Below, piece by piece: positions 1 through 9,963 of a DNA stretch of 64,000 nucleotides. Under the pieces are notes generated by a model. That model made no database searches, had not been told where the DNA came from, and saw nothing but the letters and a program-made list of their open reading frames with translations. The DNA comes from Nematostella vectensis. Taxonomy: Eukaryota > Cnidaria > Anthozoa > Actiniaria > Edwardsiidae. How positions within the stretch are numbered: the stretch's first letter is position 1; every line of letters begins with the position of its first letter. The DNA lies in assembly GCF_932526225.1 (NCBI RefSeq), contig NC_064035.1, forward strand, positions 18,465,969 through 18,529,968, read 5' to 3'. Position numbers and translations under genes: made by a program.

Positions 1-197
1 CCACCCCCAAATCTAATTTTCTAATTTCATAACATACAAGTATGCCATATAATTGAATGCTTGATGTTTGTCGTAGAGAATAGAAACAGACATAAATGGG
101 ACTGTGTAGATCAAAAGACTGTGTAGTTTAGACTTTTGTAGCAGCTGAGATGACTCAATGACACAAAATTTACCTTGAAAGATAAAGAAACTTGTTC

Positions 198-3100
198 TTA
201 CTCTGACAGGCCGCTGGTTAGGACGTGTCCATTTATCAATAAAAGGCGTGGCTCACCTTTGGGTACCTCTACGGCAACATTAGATGAACACTGCTGACTT
301 GTATCATTAAGAAAAAGCTCTTGCGTACTAAAGTCATCCCCAGCCACACTGGAAGCAGAAAGTTCTAGAGTTAGACAGCACTTAACTATAGTTCTGTAAC
401 AATATGATAGTAGAATGGATGTACCTTCTCTGGGAACTTTGAAGTCTTTGAGAACTGAGGGGTTGTGTTGTTTGCGTTGTCTAAAAAAATCAAACACATC
501 AATAAGCTTGCAGGACGAAAAGATTTCAAAGCAATGGGCAGGGGGTATGATGAAACAATAAACAAGAAACATTAAGAAAATATTAGGGGCAGAGCCACGC
601 CCATACTGGTAATTTCCATAATTTTGTGAATATTGAGGGGGTGGGTCCCCCATACCCCATCCCATTACAGCCCTGCAAACATTAACCTTCCTGGAACTTT
701 AACCTTCTTGAAATGCTTGTGGTGCAGTTTAATTAATGAGAAAAGGACAACACATACCAGCGGCTGACTCCCTGTGCTAAGCGTGGAGTTGGGGGAGAAG
801 ATCTGTAAAATGTTTCCAGGAGTTATATTCAGGTAGTGTTTTCTTGGAGAAGGACTGAATACCGACACCTAGAAAGAAATATTACACACTAAGAACAGAC
901 AACTTCCCAAATTCCTGATCAAACCCCCCAAAACACAATATTTGTACATTTGTGTTTAGAAGCTCTACAAATTCCAGATCTGACTTTCTACACTATCATG
1001 CTATTTGGATAATCTTGTAAGTGTACAATTCTACTACCATAAAATAAAGTTTATACACAGCACATTGTATTGTCACCTGTTTAAGGATCAGCCCGGCTCC
1101 TGTACCTAGCTCTGTTTGGTACTCCTCTAAGACTTTTCGATGCAATGTTCCATGGATCTCACCTGGAAACAACACAATAAATTTCTAAAACAGGGTAATA
1201 TTTGTGTGACAAGAGAACAGAGTGAATTAATACAACACATTTTAAAACAGATCTCAAGTAATATTTGTGTGACCAGAGAACAGAAAACAAATTATCAAAT
1301 TGATTTCAAAACAGCTTTCAAGGAGAAATAAATGTTTGACCAGAGAAAAGAGCACACTGTTTGCTTACCTGTAGGGTCTTTTAATAGAATGCTGGCATCT
1401 GCCCCTATTGGCGAGAATGTTTTCATAAGGACACACAGACAAGGGACCTTGCCATGCTTAAGATTTTGTGCAGCTGCCTGAAGACAAGAGACATCTTTAA
1501 AAGAATATTACACCATCCTAACCTATGATAAAAGACAGTGGGACCTCAATTTTGCAATTATTCACATCGTTTTTATTGACACAGGGAATTTGCCATTTTA
1601 AAACAGCTGTCCTAATCTTAAAATAACCCCTGAGCAATGAATCACATAGAAAAGTGGACAAAAGAAAATAAGACTCACCTCTTTTAAGACTTTACCAACT
1701 GTGTACCTCATTACTGATGGGGCATCTGAGATGTCGACAGATAAAATATCAGCCAATATAACAACAGATAAATAAGGTCATTTGCTTGTGGCATTGGGTA
1801 ACCACAGTCAAAATGCTAAGGGTGAGAGGATCTGTTGAAATTCCCTGGTAAAATTTGCTCAAACACATGAGCCATATTGGGGTATGCCACCACATTATTT
1901 TATGATAGAAAGCAACTCACGAGTCTTCCATGTCTTCATAAAATATATAGCACCCACCCGAAAGGGATTTTACTATAGCAAATATATTTTTCTATAGCAA
2001 AGGAGTAAAAAGTAGATTAATGTAAGTGCACTTTTCTCACTTTCAATAAATTCTTTGTACATGGAGAGCCATGGATCTCTGTTGAAATCTTCATCCTCTG
2101 ATGACGATTGCTTAGAACAAACAAAAAGTGTCAAAGAACATGATTATAATAAAGGTGAATCCCCCTCTAAATCTCTTGGTAGTATAGTTTATAGACTTAC
2201 AAGAACTGGAGTTTGAATGGTGGGGCTGGTGCGGCGGGATATTGGGGATACATTCGGGACATTTGATTCAGCAATGTTTTGCCCTGGAGTCTGAAACAAA
2301 AAAATGACCATAAATAATCTATTTCTGCCTACCTTGTCATAATAATGTATTTTTAACACAAGTTTTATTGCCATTGATGTTATAATGTATTCTTACAGTA
2401 CATTGCTAAGAAAAGGGGGGAAAAATTCCAGGGTTTTGTCATAAGCATAACTGCTCAACCCAGAAAAAGGTTCAGGATCAAGTTGGAAAGAGACACACCC
2501 CACATGTACTAAATTAAAAAAGATGACCTTTCTGTGTATGCATAAATTGGCTTGTAGTAGTGTCAAACATGAACTCTGGGTGTTATTTTCCTCAAAAGAG
2601 CATGCCTTTAACCTAACGAACTGAAATTGTATTTTCTCATTTAGACTTTGATGGGCATGGTGCTAATGCAAGCTCCAGCAGGGCAATTCTGCTAGTAAGC
2701 TAATTATGTTATTACTGTAATTAAGTTTCCATGTTGAGACAAATTTCAAATGCAATTGAATCAAGTTCTGATTCTTTCATGTTCATTCGTTTGGCTCATT
2801 TGTATTTGGAATGGTACATGGTAAAAACAGCATTTTTCCTAGTCCAATGAGGGACTTAAAGTTAGGTTAATAACAAAGTTAGACAAACCAGTTTTGGTAG
2901 CAGCCCGGCAGGCCCTGGGAACTTTCTCTGGGATCTCCTTGGGGTAATGCTATATTCTCTACTCGGTGTGTCACTTCTTCTTGGAGTAATGTTTTTGTTT
3001 TTCTTTAGAGCTTCATTATCATTATCTGTTTTAGGAGTCTTGGGATTGCTTCTTCTAGGTAAACATTCATTATTGCTCACTCCAGGAACTCTGAATTTGT

Positions 3101-4522
3101 CTCTTCTAGGGGTTTCAGTATAGGCTTGTCCAGGGGTTGTGTTTGTGGTACCTGCAGGAAAATTGTCATTGATTCTTTGAGGAGTCTCCTTACTTTTACT
3201 ATGCAGTACTGCACTGTGATTGGCATTACGAGAATTTAAAAGTTTTGACTGGGAGAACACTCTTGCGGAGGAGCCAGATGGCAAAGTATTTCTGTTGACT
3301 ATGGTTTTTTGGTGGAGAGCCTTATCTTGTTGGCTAGTTCTTGTAGTCAAGAGCTTGTTTTGAGATCCTGTATCAAACACATTTGTGATATCATTTTCAG
3401 TAAACGAATCCTTGGTGCTATTTCTTGTGAAGCATATTGGAAAATTTGTCTCAGTTGCAAACCTTTTAGATAGTGGTTCTTCAACTGTTTTCTCAGAAAG
3501 TTGCTGGATCTTTAATTTAAAAGGGTCTTTTGCAAGTGATTCCAAAGGTGTTCTCTTGAATTGTGTCACAGAACTTATCCCAGTTATATTTGAAGATTGA
3601 TTACAGTCATGTCTTGCAGCCTTTGTTTGTGTCAATCTTGCAGATGTTGTTTGGGTGTGGCTTGCAGCTACTATTTTGTCATGGCTTTGGGCTTTTGCTT
3701 GAGTGTGGTAGGATCCATTTGTGGAGGTTGTCGAATATGTGTTGGGGGTAATACCACAAGCAGCCAGAAGAAACTCCTGCAATAACAAAATTGTCAAATC
3801 AATCCATCAACATTCTTTATTTCTGAGGGTTAAATTTTAACCATCCACGTTTCATAGCCAACAGCACTCTCTAAGATATTTATACATAAACCACACAACA
3901 AGTGTCCTCGATGCCAGAACAAGTCATCATCAGAATTAAATATTGGAATACAGTTCACAGGGATAATTACAATGATATGTTAACAGAACAATAGCTGTTC
4001 CTCCAGTGATCTATTATCAGCTCAACATTCTGTTTGTAATTCATGATTATTTTTTGCAAATTAAGGAGAATACATGAAAGCTTTCTTCTGTGGCATCATG
4101 GCAACACGGTTTTAATATGGGGTTTATTATACAAAACTGATTGAAACTCTTCTTAGATGCTGTGAAATTTCATAATTTGTGATCTGTGAATGCAAAAAAT
4201 TAGCCCATGATTCCATTGGCACCTTCCCATTATTTTGTATTGAATATATTTCAACCCCCTTCCCTATAAAAGATCCCAATACTTTCCTGGTTTCAATAAA
4301 CTGAAAGATAGCCTAGTATTTGCGCAATAAATGTGAAACTGGCAATAGTTTAAAAGTATGTTATAACTTCTAACTTCTTCAAATAGAAGTTCCCTAGTTT
4401 AGATAGAGCAGGCTCTCACACAAAGCAAAGCAAAGTAAAGCCTTTGATAACTCCAAATCCTATACCTCATCGTTGACTGCTAGGTCCAAATCATCCTCAT
4501 CAATCGCAAACAAAGCCGACAT
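198..4522 (-). CDS. HROB: HROB (MCM8IP / C17orf53) orthologue, homologous-recombination OB-fold protein, 10 exons
   Basis: HROB recruits the MCM8-MCM9 helicase to recombination sites in the nucleus (family knowledge). I joined ten minus-strand exons: 4466-4522, 2889-3776, 2201-2290, 2041-2110, 1679-1725, 1369-1477, 1077-1162, 758-868, 425-480 and 198-348. They total 1665 nt, or 554 aa plus stop. Residues 1-19 form an acidic start (MSALFAIDEDDLDLAVNDE). The large second exon is disordered, rich in Ser/Thr/Asn and TPRR-type motifs, and ends in FPGPAGLLPKL (about 305-315), a motif I recall from HROB. Exons 5-8 (about 380-515) hold the OB-fold-like part, including VLMKTFSPIGADASILLKDPTG broken into DASILLKDPTG and EIHGTLHRKVLEEY. 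The tail is Ser/Gln-rich. The stop at 198-200 overlaps a possible donor (GTAAGA), so a further exon outside the window is possible. Confidence 0.8.
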
Positions 4523-5116
4523 ATCGTCTCACTGCAAGATGTTGTTTACCAAATAGCACATAAGTTCAAAATGAGGAAATGCGAGATGTGTTGTCGTATC
4601 CCCTACAGCATAACTGCCACCTACATTCTGTTTCAAAGTAGACAGACCACAATCTATGGGTTCAGCACATCCAAGGCAGTACAAACTCGGTAGTTCATGG
4701 CATATTTTCGGATCCTAGTACATTTCTTCAGGTGTTGGATCCGTTCGAATAAACCGCGAAACACGAAATGCGCAAGTGCGCATGATCTACATACGAAACA
4801 GCTGACCAAGAATCCACATGTTTCTAGAAAAACGGTGGGGGGAGAGGGGGGGGGGGGTGACGAAAAATAAAAAAATGAAGACACGAAAATTTTGCCACTC
4901 TAAAATAGACAACACCGTTTACTACTTTAAAAAAAACTTTCTATTCTGTTGTCTATGGCCTTTTCTAAGTCCTAAGTCCTATAACAATGTACCTTTTCTT
5001 GACGTTTCTTGACGAATGTATCCCTTGGTTATAGTAAAATCGAAACTGACCTCTTTTCTCAAGAGACAAATCGTACGCGCTGCCCGCATTGACAAATAGT
5101 ATGCGCGTCCCGCATT
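4523..5116. other. HROB upstream region, no gene seen
   Basis: This is the 5' flank of HROB. It contains a G-run near 4838-4856 and short A/T tracts. The open frames here have no recognisable domain and I see no splice-linked exon. A promoter is expected close to 4523 but no clear TATA box is visible. Confidence 0.5.
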
Positions 5117-5401
5117 GACGCCCTACGCCCTAATAATAACAACCACAAAAAGTCCCGTCGCATCCCCTTTGTCACCACTTATAACCCTACACTACCTAAC
5201 ATCAACGACATAATTCGAAAAAATTACAACCTCCTACTCTCGTCTAAGCGATGCCATAAGGTTTTCACTGAGCCCCCTCTTGTCGCCTTTCGCCGCTCAA
5301 CTGCTAACCTCCGCGACATCCTCGTTAAAGCCAAGCTACCTTCCGACCGCTCTAACACCCACCAACCTCCCGGTGCCTTCCGTTGCGGAAAAAAAAAAAA
5401 C
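5117..5401 (+). mobile_element. Retroelement ORF fragment (Penelope-like or LINE, C-terminal part)
   Basis: One frame reads through about 95 codons with IPFVTTYNPTLPNINDIIRK, then EPPLVAFRRSTANLRDILV and GAFRCGKK. The order 'PFVTTYNP-LP', 'PPLVAFRR..NLRD.LV.AKL', Gly-x-x-x-Cys is familiar from the region between reverse transcriptase and the GIY-YIG-type end of Penelope-like and related retroelements. The frame has no start codon and breaks at an A-run (5392-5401), where the Cys motif should continue. It is a dead 5'- and 3'-truncated copy. The exact family is uncertain. Confidence 0.5.
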
Positions 5402-5434
5402 GCCTAACCTGCCCCTATATTTGAACCGAAGGTT

Positions 5435-5535
5435 GCGCAGTCATAGGTATCATACGGAAAAAGCATAGTATTTGAAGATTCCTTACTAAAAAATGACCCA
5501 GTATTTGGCCACCAATGGGTGTACGCGCGTGGCTA
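5435..5535 (+). repeat. Dispersed repeat, copy 1 (second copy at 42940-43032)
   Basis: About 95 bp, beginning CAGTCATAGGTATCATA and continuing with a 'CATAGTATTTGAAGATTCCT' block and 'TTTGGCCA', recur at 42940-43032 in the same orientation with roughly 85% identity by eye. It is non-coding and probably part of a longer degraded interspersed element; here it directly follows the retroelement fragment. Confidence 0.7.
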
Positions 5536-6361
5536 AAGAGGATTTATCAATCGATCAATTTATACATACACAATTGATCAAGCAATCAATTTATACATGT
5601 TACAGTTGTGCCACTATTTAGCGCGTTTATGTAATAAAAACATCCTCTCATATCAGAAAAATAGGGAGGGGGCAATCTTACTACACGTTATGAAAACGCT
5701 GGCCTAGATTTCGTATAAAATGATGCATGCAGGTGAGCTCGTACTGTGTATTAGAGACCTAGTTAACCACACACTTTTATAACTGTTTTCATCAAGAGAG
5801 CATGAATAAGGGAAGGAAACTCAGGTATCAGTCGCGCGCCCTCCAAACCTACATAGGAGGCAGTTCAATGGGTTTCACTAGAAAGATAGACTAAAAAATG
5901 TCTTTTAGCAGAGCTAGGTTTGATAAATAATGTTTTATTGGTTGTGTTGTTTATTTTCCTAGAAAAAAAGCACACATAGGAATGCTTTCTATGTAGGTAA
6001 TGTACTAAATATACACCTGTATATGTATAAGTAATGCTCCGTGTAAGAATCAGGCAACCTAACGGCAAATGCACGCTGGCATGTCAAAAATGCATTCGTT
6101 TATTCTTGTTTATTCTAGAAATTTGATTGGCCAAGACAAAAAATTATAGCATAAGTTTGGTTTTAGGGTTAATTACTATGTCTGATACCGTTTTTCAGGT
6201 AAATTTTATGTGGGGACCTTGTAAATATAAGACAACTAACAGCTATTGTTTTAGATCCTATGTGGGAAAGCTATAATAAAGCTTTTTGCCGCAGGGCAAT
6301 GGGACTTTGCCTAGTTCTTGCATGGATGATTACATAATAGATACCTATACCGTGTACCTAT
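5536..6361. other. Intergenic, no gene seen
   Basis: AT-rich sequence between the retroelement debris and the 3' end of the PhnZ-like gene. It includes a short direct repeat of ATCAATTTATACAT near 5563 and 5587. No exon or RNA gene is recognised. Confidence 0.5.
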
Positions 6362-9065
6362 CTAGCAACTGAGTATATTTTCCAGGAATCGCTGACACAT
6401 ATTTTCATATTTCTCTAATGGTTCAATAATTGCTCCAGATTCTTTTGCTTGTTCATCCCAAGACCTCATCTTGACCATTGCCTTAAAAGCAGAAAGGGAT
6501 TCAAACCGGTTTGCTTCTTCTTCGTTCATAGGACCACCTTGGTAGACCAGGGTAAGCTTGCTTGCTTCAGAAAGCTATTCACCAAGCAAACTGAGTGAAT
6601 GTGGATATTATTGTGTCACTCTTTTGGAAAGTATCAAACAATTGTTTGATTTCATTTTGCATTTGCAGTTTTGACTGAGGGGAGATGTAGCATAAAAGCA
6701 ATGCCCTCTTTCAGGAGATTTACGTTAGCTCTTGAGTTAGCAAACTTATACACAAGATACCTAATAAGCCTCTGCATGCCTCCCCCCCCCCCCTTTCTCT
6801 TCCCCCTCTCCTGTAAAAGTGGGATACCTTATCATGATAGCCAGAGTTCTTTAGCAACTATATCCCCAAGGAAGGATCAAGGATTACTCAAGGATTACTT
6901 AAGGGGGCACTGACTACACAGGCCTGTAGCCAGGATTTTGAGCGGGGAGGACCGGTATACCCCTCTCCTTGCCTCATAACATTAGGCAATCAATCTTGTA
7001 TTTAAAATGTTATTAATAGGGTACTTTTTAACATATAGTGATAATAATAAAGATAATTATTATAAAAAGATTTTTATAGTTATTTTACTTAAAGACATAT
7101 TGATGTGCATGGTATATCTCCAGCCAAAGGTTATATATTTTTGTTTGCTCTGAGCGGACCATCAAGCCGGGTGGGGGGTTCGTCCGTTCGCCTGCTTTAT
7201 ATGACTATATACAAAAATGATTGGAGGTAAATTTGTGGAAGTTAGCTCTCTTTCATTTCTTCTAAAATTTCCTTCCAATGAGGCAGTGCCCTGGGATCGC
7301 CTGGACCTGCCAATCTGCCCCTCCCTACATCAGCCACCTCCAATGCGTATCTAGCCATGATTTGCTTAGAGCATAAGGGTGCACAGGCCTTATAGATAGA
7401 TATTTAATGCAAAAATCTAAGATTTCTAAAAAAAATAAAAAAGACAATTGCAGTCAAGGGGGCAGTAACATCTCTTGCCCCTATCTCTAGTTATGAAACT
7501 CTCAACCTTTGTGACGAGTGAGGTGTACCTTGTCATGTTATAACTTATAGTGACCACTTTCAACCAGCATACCTGCCAACTCCGCCCCAGACTTAAAAAA
7601 CAGGGAGGTTTTTTAGGGGGGAGGGGAGGGGTATGGGATATATTCAATCTATATACTGATATAACGAATGTACAATCTCAGTTGATATCTATTTGATAAA
7701 ATATGATAAATGGGTACCCTGTGGTAAAATGGTGAAAACTTTGATCGAATTTTTCAAGATGTTATCCCATGAGAACTTTGGAGAACTTTTGGGTTAATAA
7801 GGACATACTACTCTGTAATTTAAGAGCGAAATTACTTGTGTTATGCAATTACTTTTTGGTAAAACACTAGATTGACTGGAATATAAACGTCAATTTCAAC
7901 TACTTTTTGAGAGGCCAGCATTTTAATTCCATTGTATCCTGATCACAGAACACCTAAAATTCTCTTTGAAGAACCGAAGTTTGTGGCCTGCAAGATTTAC
8001 AATACTGCCTTACAAACTCGCGCAAAAACGGCTCAAAAGTATGAGCCAATTTCTCAACAATTTGCGGGAAAATGGTCAAACTTGTTTGGTCCATATCTGT
8101 AAGCAATTGCAAACATTCCGGTATTGCGGTAGTTCTGTGTTCTACAAGAAATCCAGCAGAAGGCTCGTTGATTATTTAGATCTTAAAAACTTAAAACGTC
8201 ATAACTTGGATACAAACTACAGTATAAGAATTGTAAAACTTTGTGGCTAAAATCCAACTTTTACTTCAAAAAGAACTTGACTGATTAAAATTTTGTCATA
8301 AACCGGGAGATTTAAGGTGAAAGGAGAGAGACTCCCGGTAGACTGGGAGATTTGATAAAAAAGGGGAGTCTCCCGGTAATAGCGTGCCTGCAGGCGGTAC
8401 TCGGTGTTATCATCGCCGAAAACCCTTCCGTTCGGTGATCGGGCGCCATCTTGTATTTTAAGCTGCGTGGTTCCTGGGGGTGAGGGCAAAAATGGACGCA
8501 GGGCAGGGGGAGTACCGCCTGCAAGCAGGCTACTCGGTAAAACATGGAGAGTTGGCAGGTATGCAACCAGCCTCCCCTCCCCTACAGGCAAGTATGTGTG
8601 CATTGTCGTTATAGCTGGCATACTAGACAACATATTTGAAAGCGTCCACTTTTAACCACCCTCCCCTCCCCCACGAGCGAGTATGTGTACCTTTTCATGA
8701 TAGCCGGCGTCCTTAAAGACAAGATATCTCTTAGCCTCAACATGGCCCCAGACCATGTTAGTAACACTGTCGGGAAAGCCGAGATCGCGGAGATACGTCT
8801 GGCCCACAATATCATGCTTATCTGTCCCTACATCACCCATTTGGGACAACCCTTGATCGAATCCGATCAAATGCCCGATGTCATGGAAGAATGCACCTAG
8901 GATAACATCATCACCGAAGCCTTCTTTTTCCGCTAGCATTGCAGCCTGCACCATGTGTTCTGTCTGCGAGACTGGCTCTCCGATGTAGTCATTAGCTCCA
9001 TATTTCCGGTAAAGATCAAAGATCTTCTTCGTTACCTCTTTGGCCCTCTCTATGGCATCCTCCAT
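6362..9065 (-). CDS. PhnZ-like HD-domain mixed-valent di-iron oxygenase (2-amino-1-hydroxyethylphosphonate dioxygenase family)
   Basis: PhnZ cleaves the C-P bond of 2-amino-1-hydroxyethylphosphonate to glycine and phosphate. Exon 1 is 8691-9065 (125 codons, ending AAG|GTACAC); exon 2 is 6362-6574 (70 codons plus stop), joined in phase 0, giving 195 aa. That is close to bacterial PhnZ (about 190 aa). Visible residues match the PhnZ set with a constant small offset: Y27 and E30 (substrate lid), H37, H61-D62 (HD), H84, H108, and D165 in the SWDEQAK segment as the last metal ligand. LSEASKLTL..QGGPM is the usual C-terminal block. No targeting signal is seen, so it is probably cytosolic. The 2.1-kb intron holds a nested transposon. 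Substrate is inferred; other PhnZ-like HD proteins act on related phosphonates or alkyl amines. Confidence 0.85.
7568..8563. mobile_element. Non-autonomous DNA transposon with TIRs and 7-bp target duplication, inside the PhnZ-like intron
   Basis: The ends are perfect inverted repeats, CATACCTGCCAACTC and GAGTTGGCAGGTATG, flanked on both sides by CAACCAG, a 7-bp target-site duplication (hAT-like elements usually make 8). The interior holds a second palindrome built on ACTCCCGGT (about 8328-8376) and a smaller nested MITE (8380-8532). No transposase frame is visible. Confidence 0.7.
8380..8532. mobile_element. Small palindromic MITE nested in the 7568-8563 element; half copy at 22529-22600
   Basis: Termini TAGCGTGCCTGCAGGCGGTA and, read inverted from the right, TAGCCTGCTTGCAGGCGGTA form imperfect TIRs. 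The inner segment with GATGGCGCCC / GGGCGCCATC is repeated, inverted, at 22529-22600. It has no coding capacity. Confidence 0.65.
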
Positions 9066-9963
9066 GGTTGAGTGATCTTGTGACTTTCCACAAAAGTACC
9101 GAGAGGGACTGGGGAATATTTATGGTAAGGTCCCCTCTCCGGGTGGCGCGTCACCACAGTCTATATATCAGTGTCCTAAAATTCGTCTGTATTTCTTTTT
9201 TTATCCAATCCTCCAATTATCTTTTTCGAGTCACTCCTTTTTCTGTGTATAGATCCAGTGTAGAGAGCACGAGGAATGTCCTAGTTGTGTTTGGACTGGT
9301 TGGAAAAGCGTCATGGAGTACAAAGGGGCTATATCACCTGTATCACGCTTAATCTTACATCATCATTATATATTTATTACATTTTTATATTGTGAAAAAA
9401 TAATACATGGATATAAAAGGGTTGAGAAAGGTAAAAAGTAAAATAGGAGAGCACATTACAAGGATAGTTCCTGGCGTTACCATTGACCGCATTTTTTTAT
9501 ATATATATCTATGCGATAAACGCAATTCTTATTATTCGAAAAAGACTTAGCGTGTTTATACACAAATGAATTATTTAGATGTGTTACTCTCAAGATAGGT
9601 AGGTGTTGAGCATAAACATTGACTTTCCCGGTGAGATATGACCTCATTAACGGCCCAGGGTTACATGTTGGTTGGCTACTTGAGGAAAGGGTCTAGCGAT
9701 TCCGCAGATAACAAAACACCTTTCACAGAAAACGACGTATCGCTATGTGTGATCAATACTATTTCATACATTTGTAGCGTCTACTCGCGTTCTTTGCAAT
9801 TTATCCTTCTTTCTAGATCTTTGCCTGTACTCTTTCTTTATACTGGACGGTCAGTCAATTTCTTCCAGGCGTTTCAAGAGCTATCGAACATCTGATCGGT
9901 AGTCTCTGATTGGTTGGAAATCATCCGCTCTGTGCACATCGTCAAAGAAAAGGAGCTCGTCAC
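9066..9963. other. Divergent intergenic region between the PhnZ-like gene (-) and ADAR (+)
   Basis: About 0.9 kb separates two divergently transcribed start codons, so both promoters must lie here or share it. The sequence is AT-rich (TATATATATA near 9499) and contains open frames without recognisable domains. Confidence 0.45.

Noticed and set aside
8247-8633. 128-codon minus-strand frame next to the PhnZ-like exon
   Set aside because: Lies inside the intron transposon and MITE; the real second exon is at 6362-6574.
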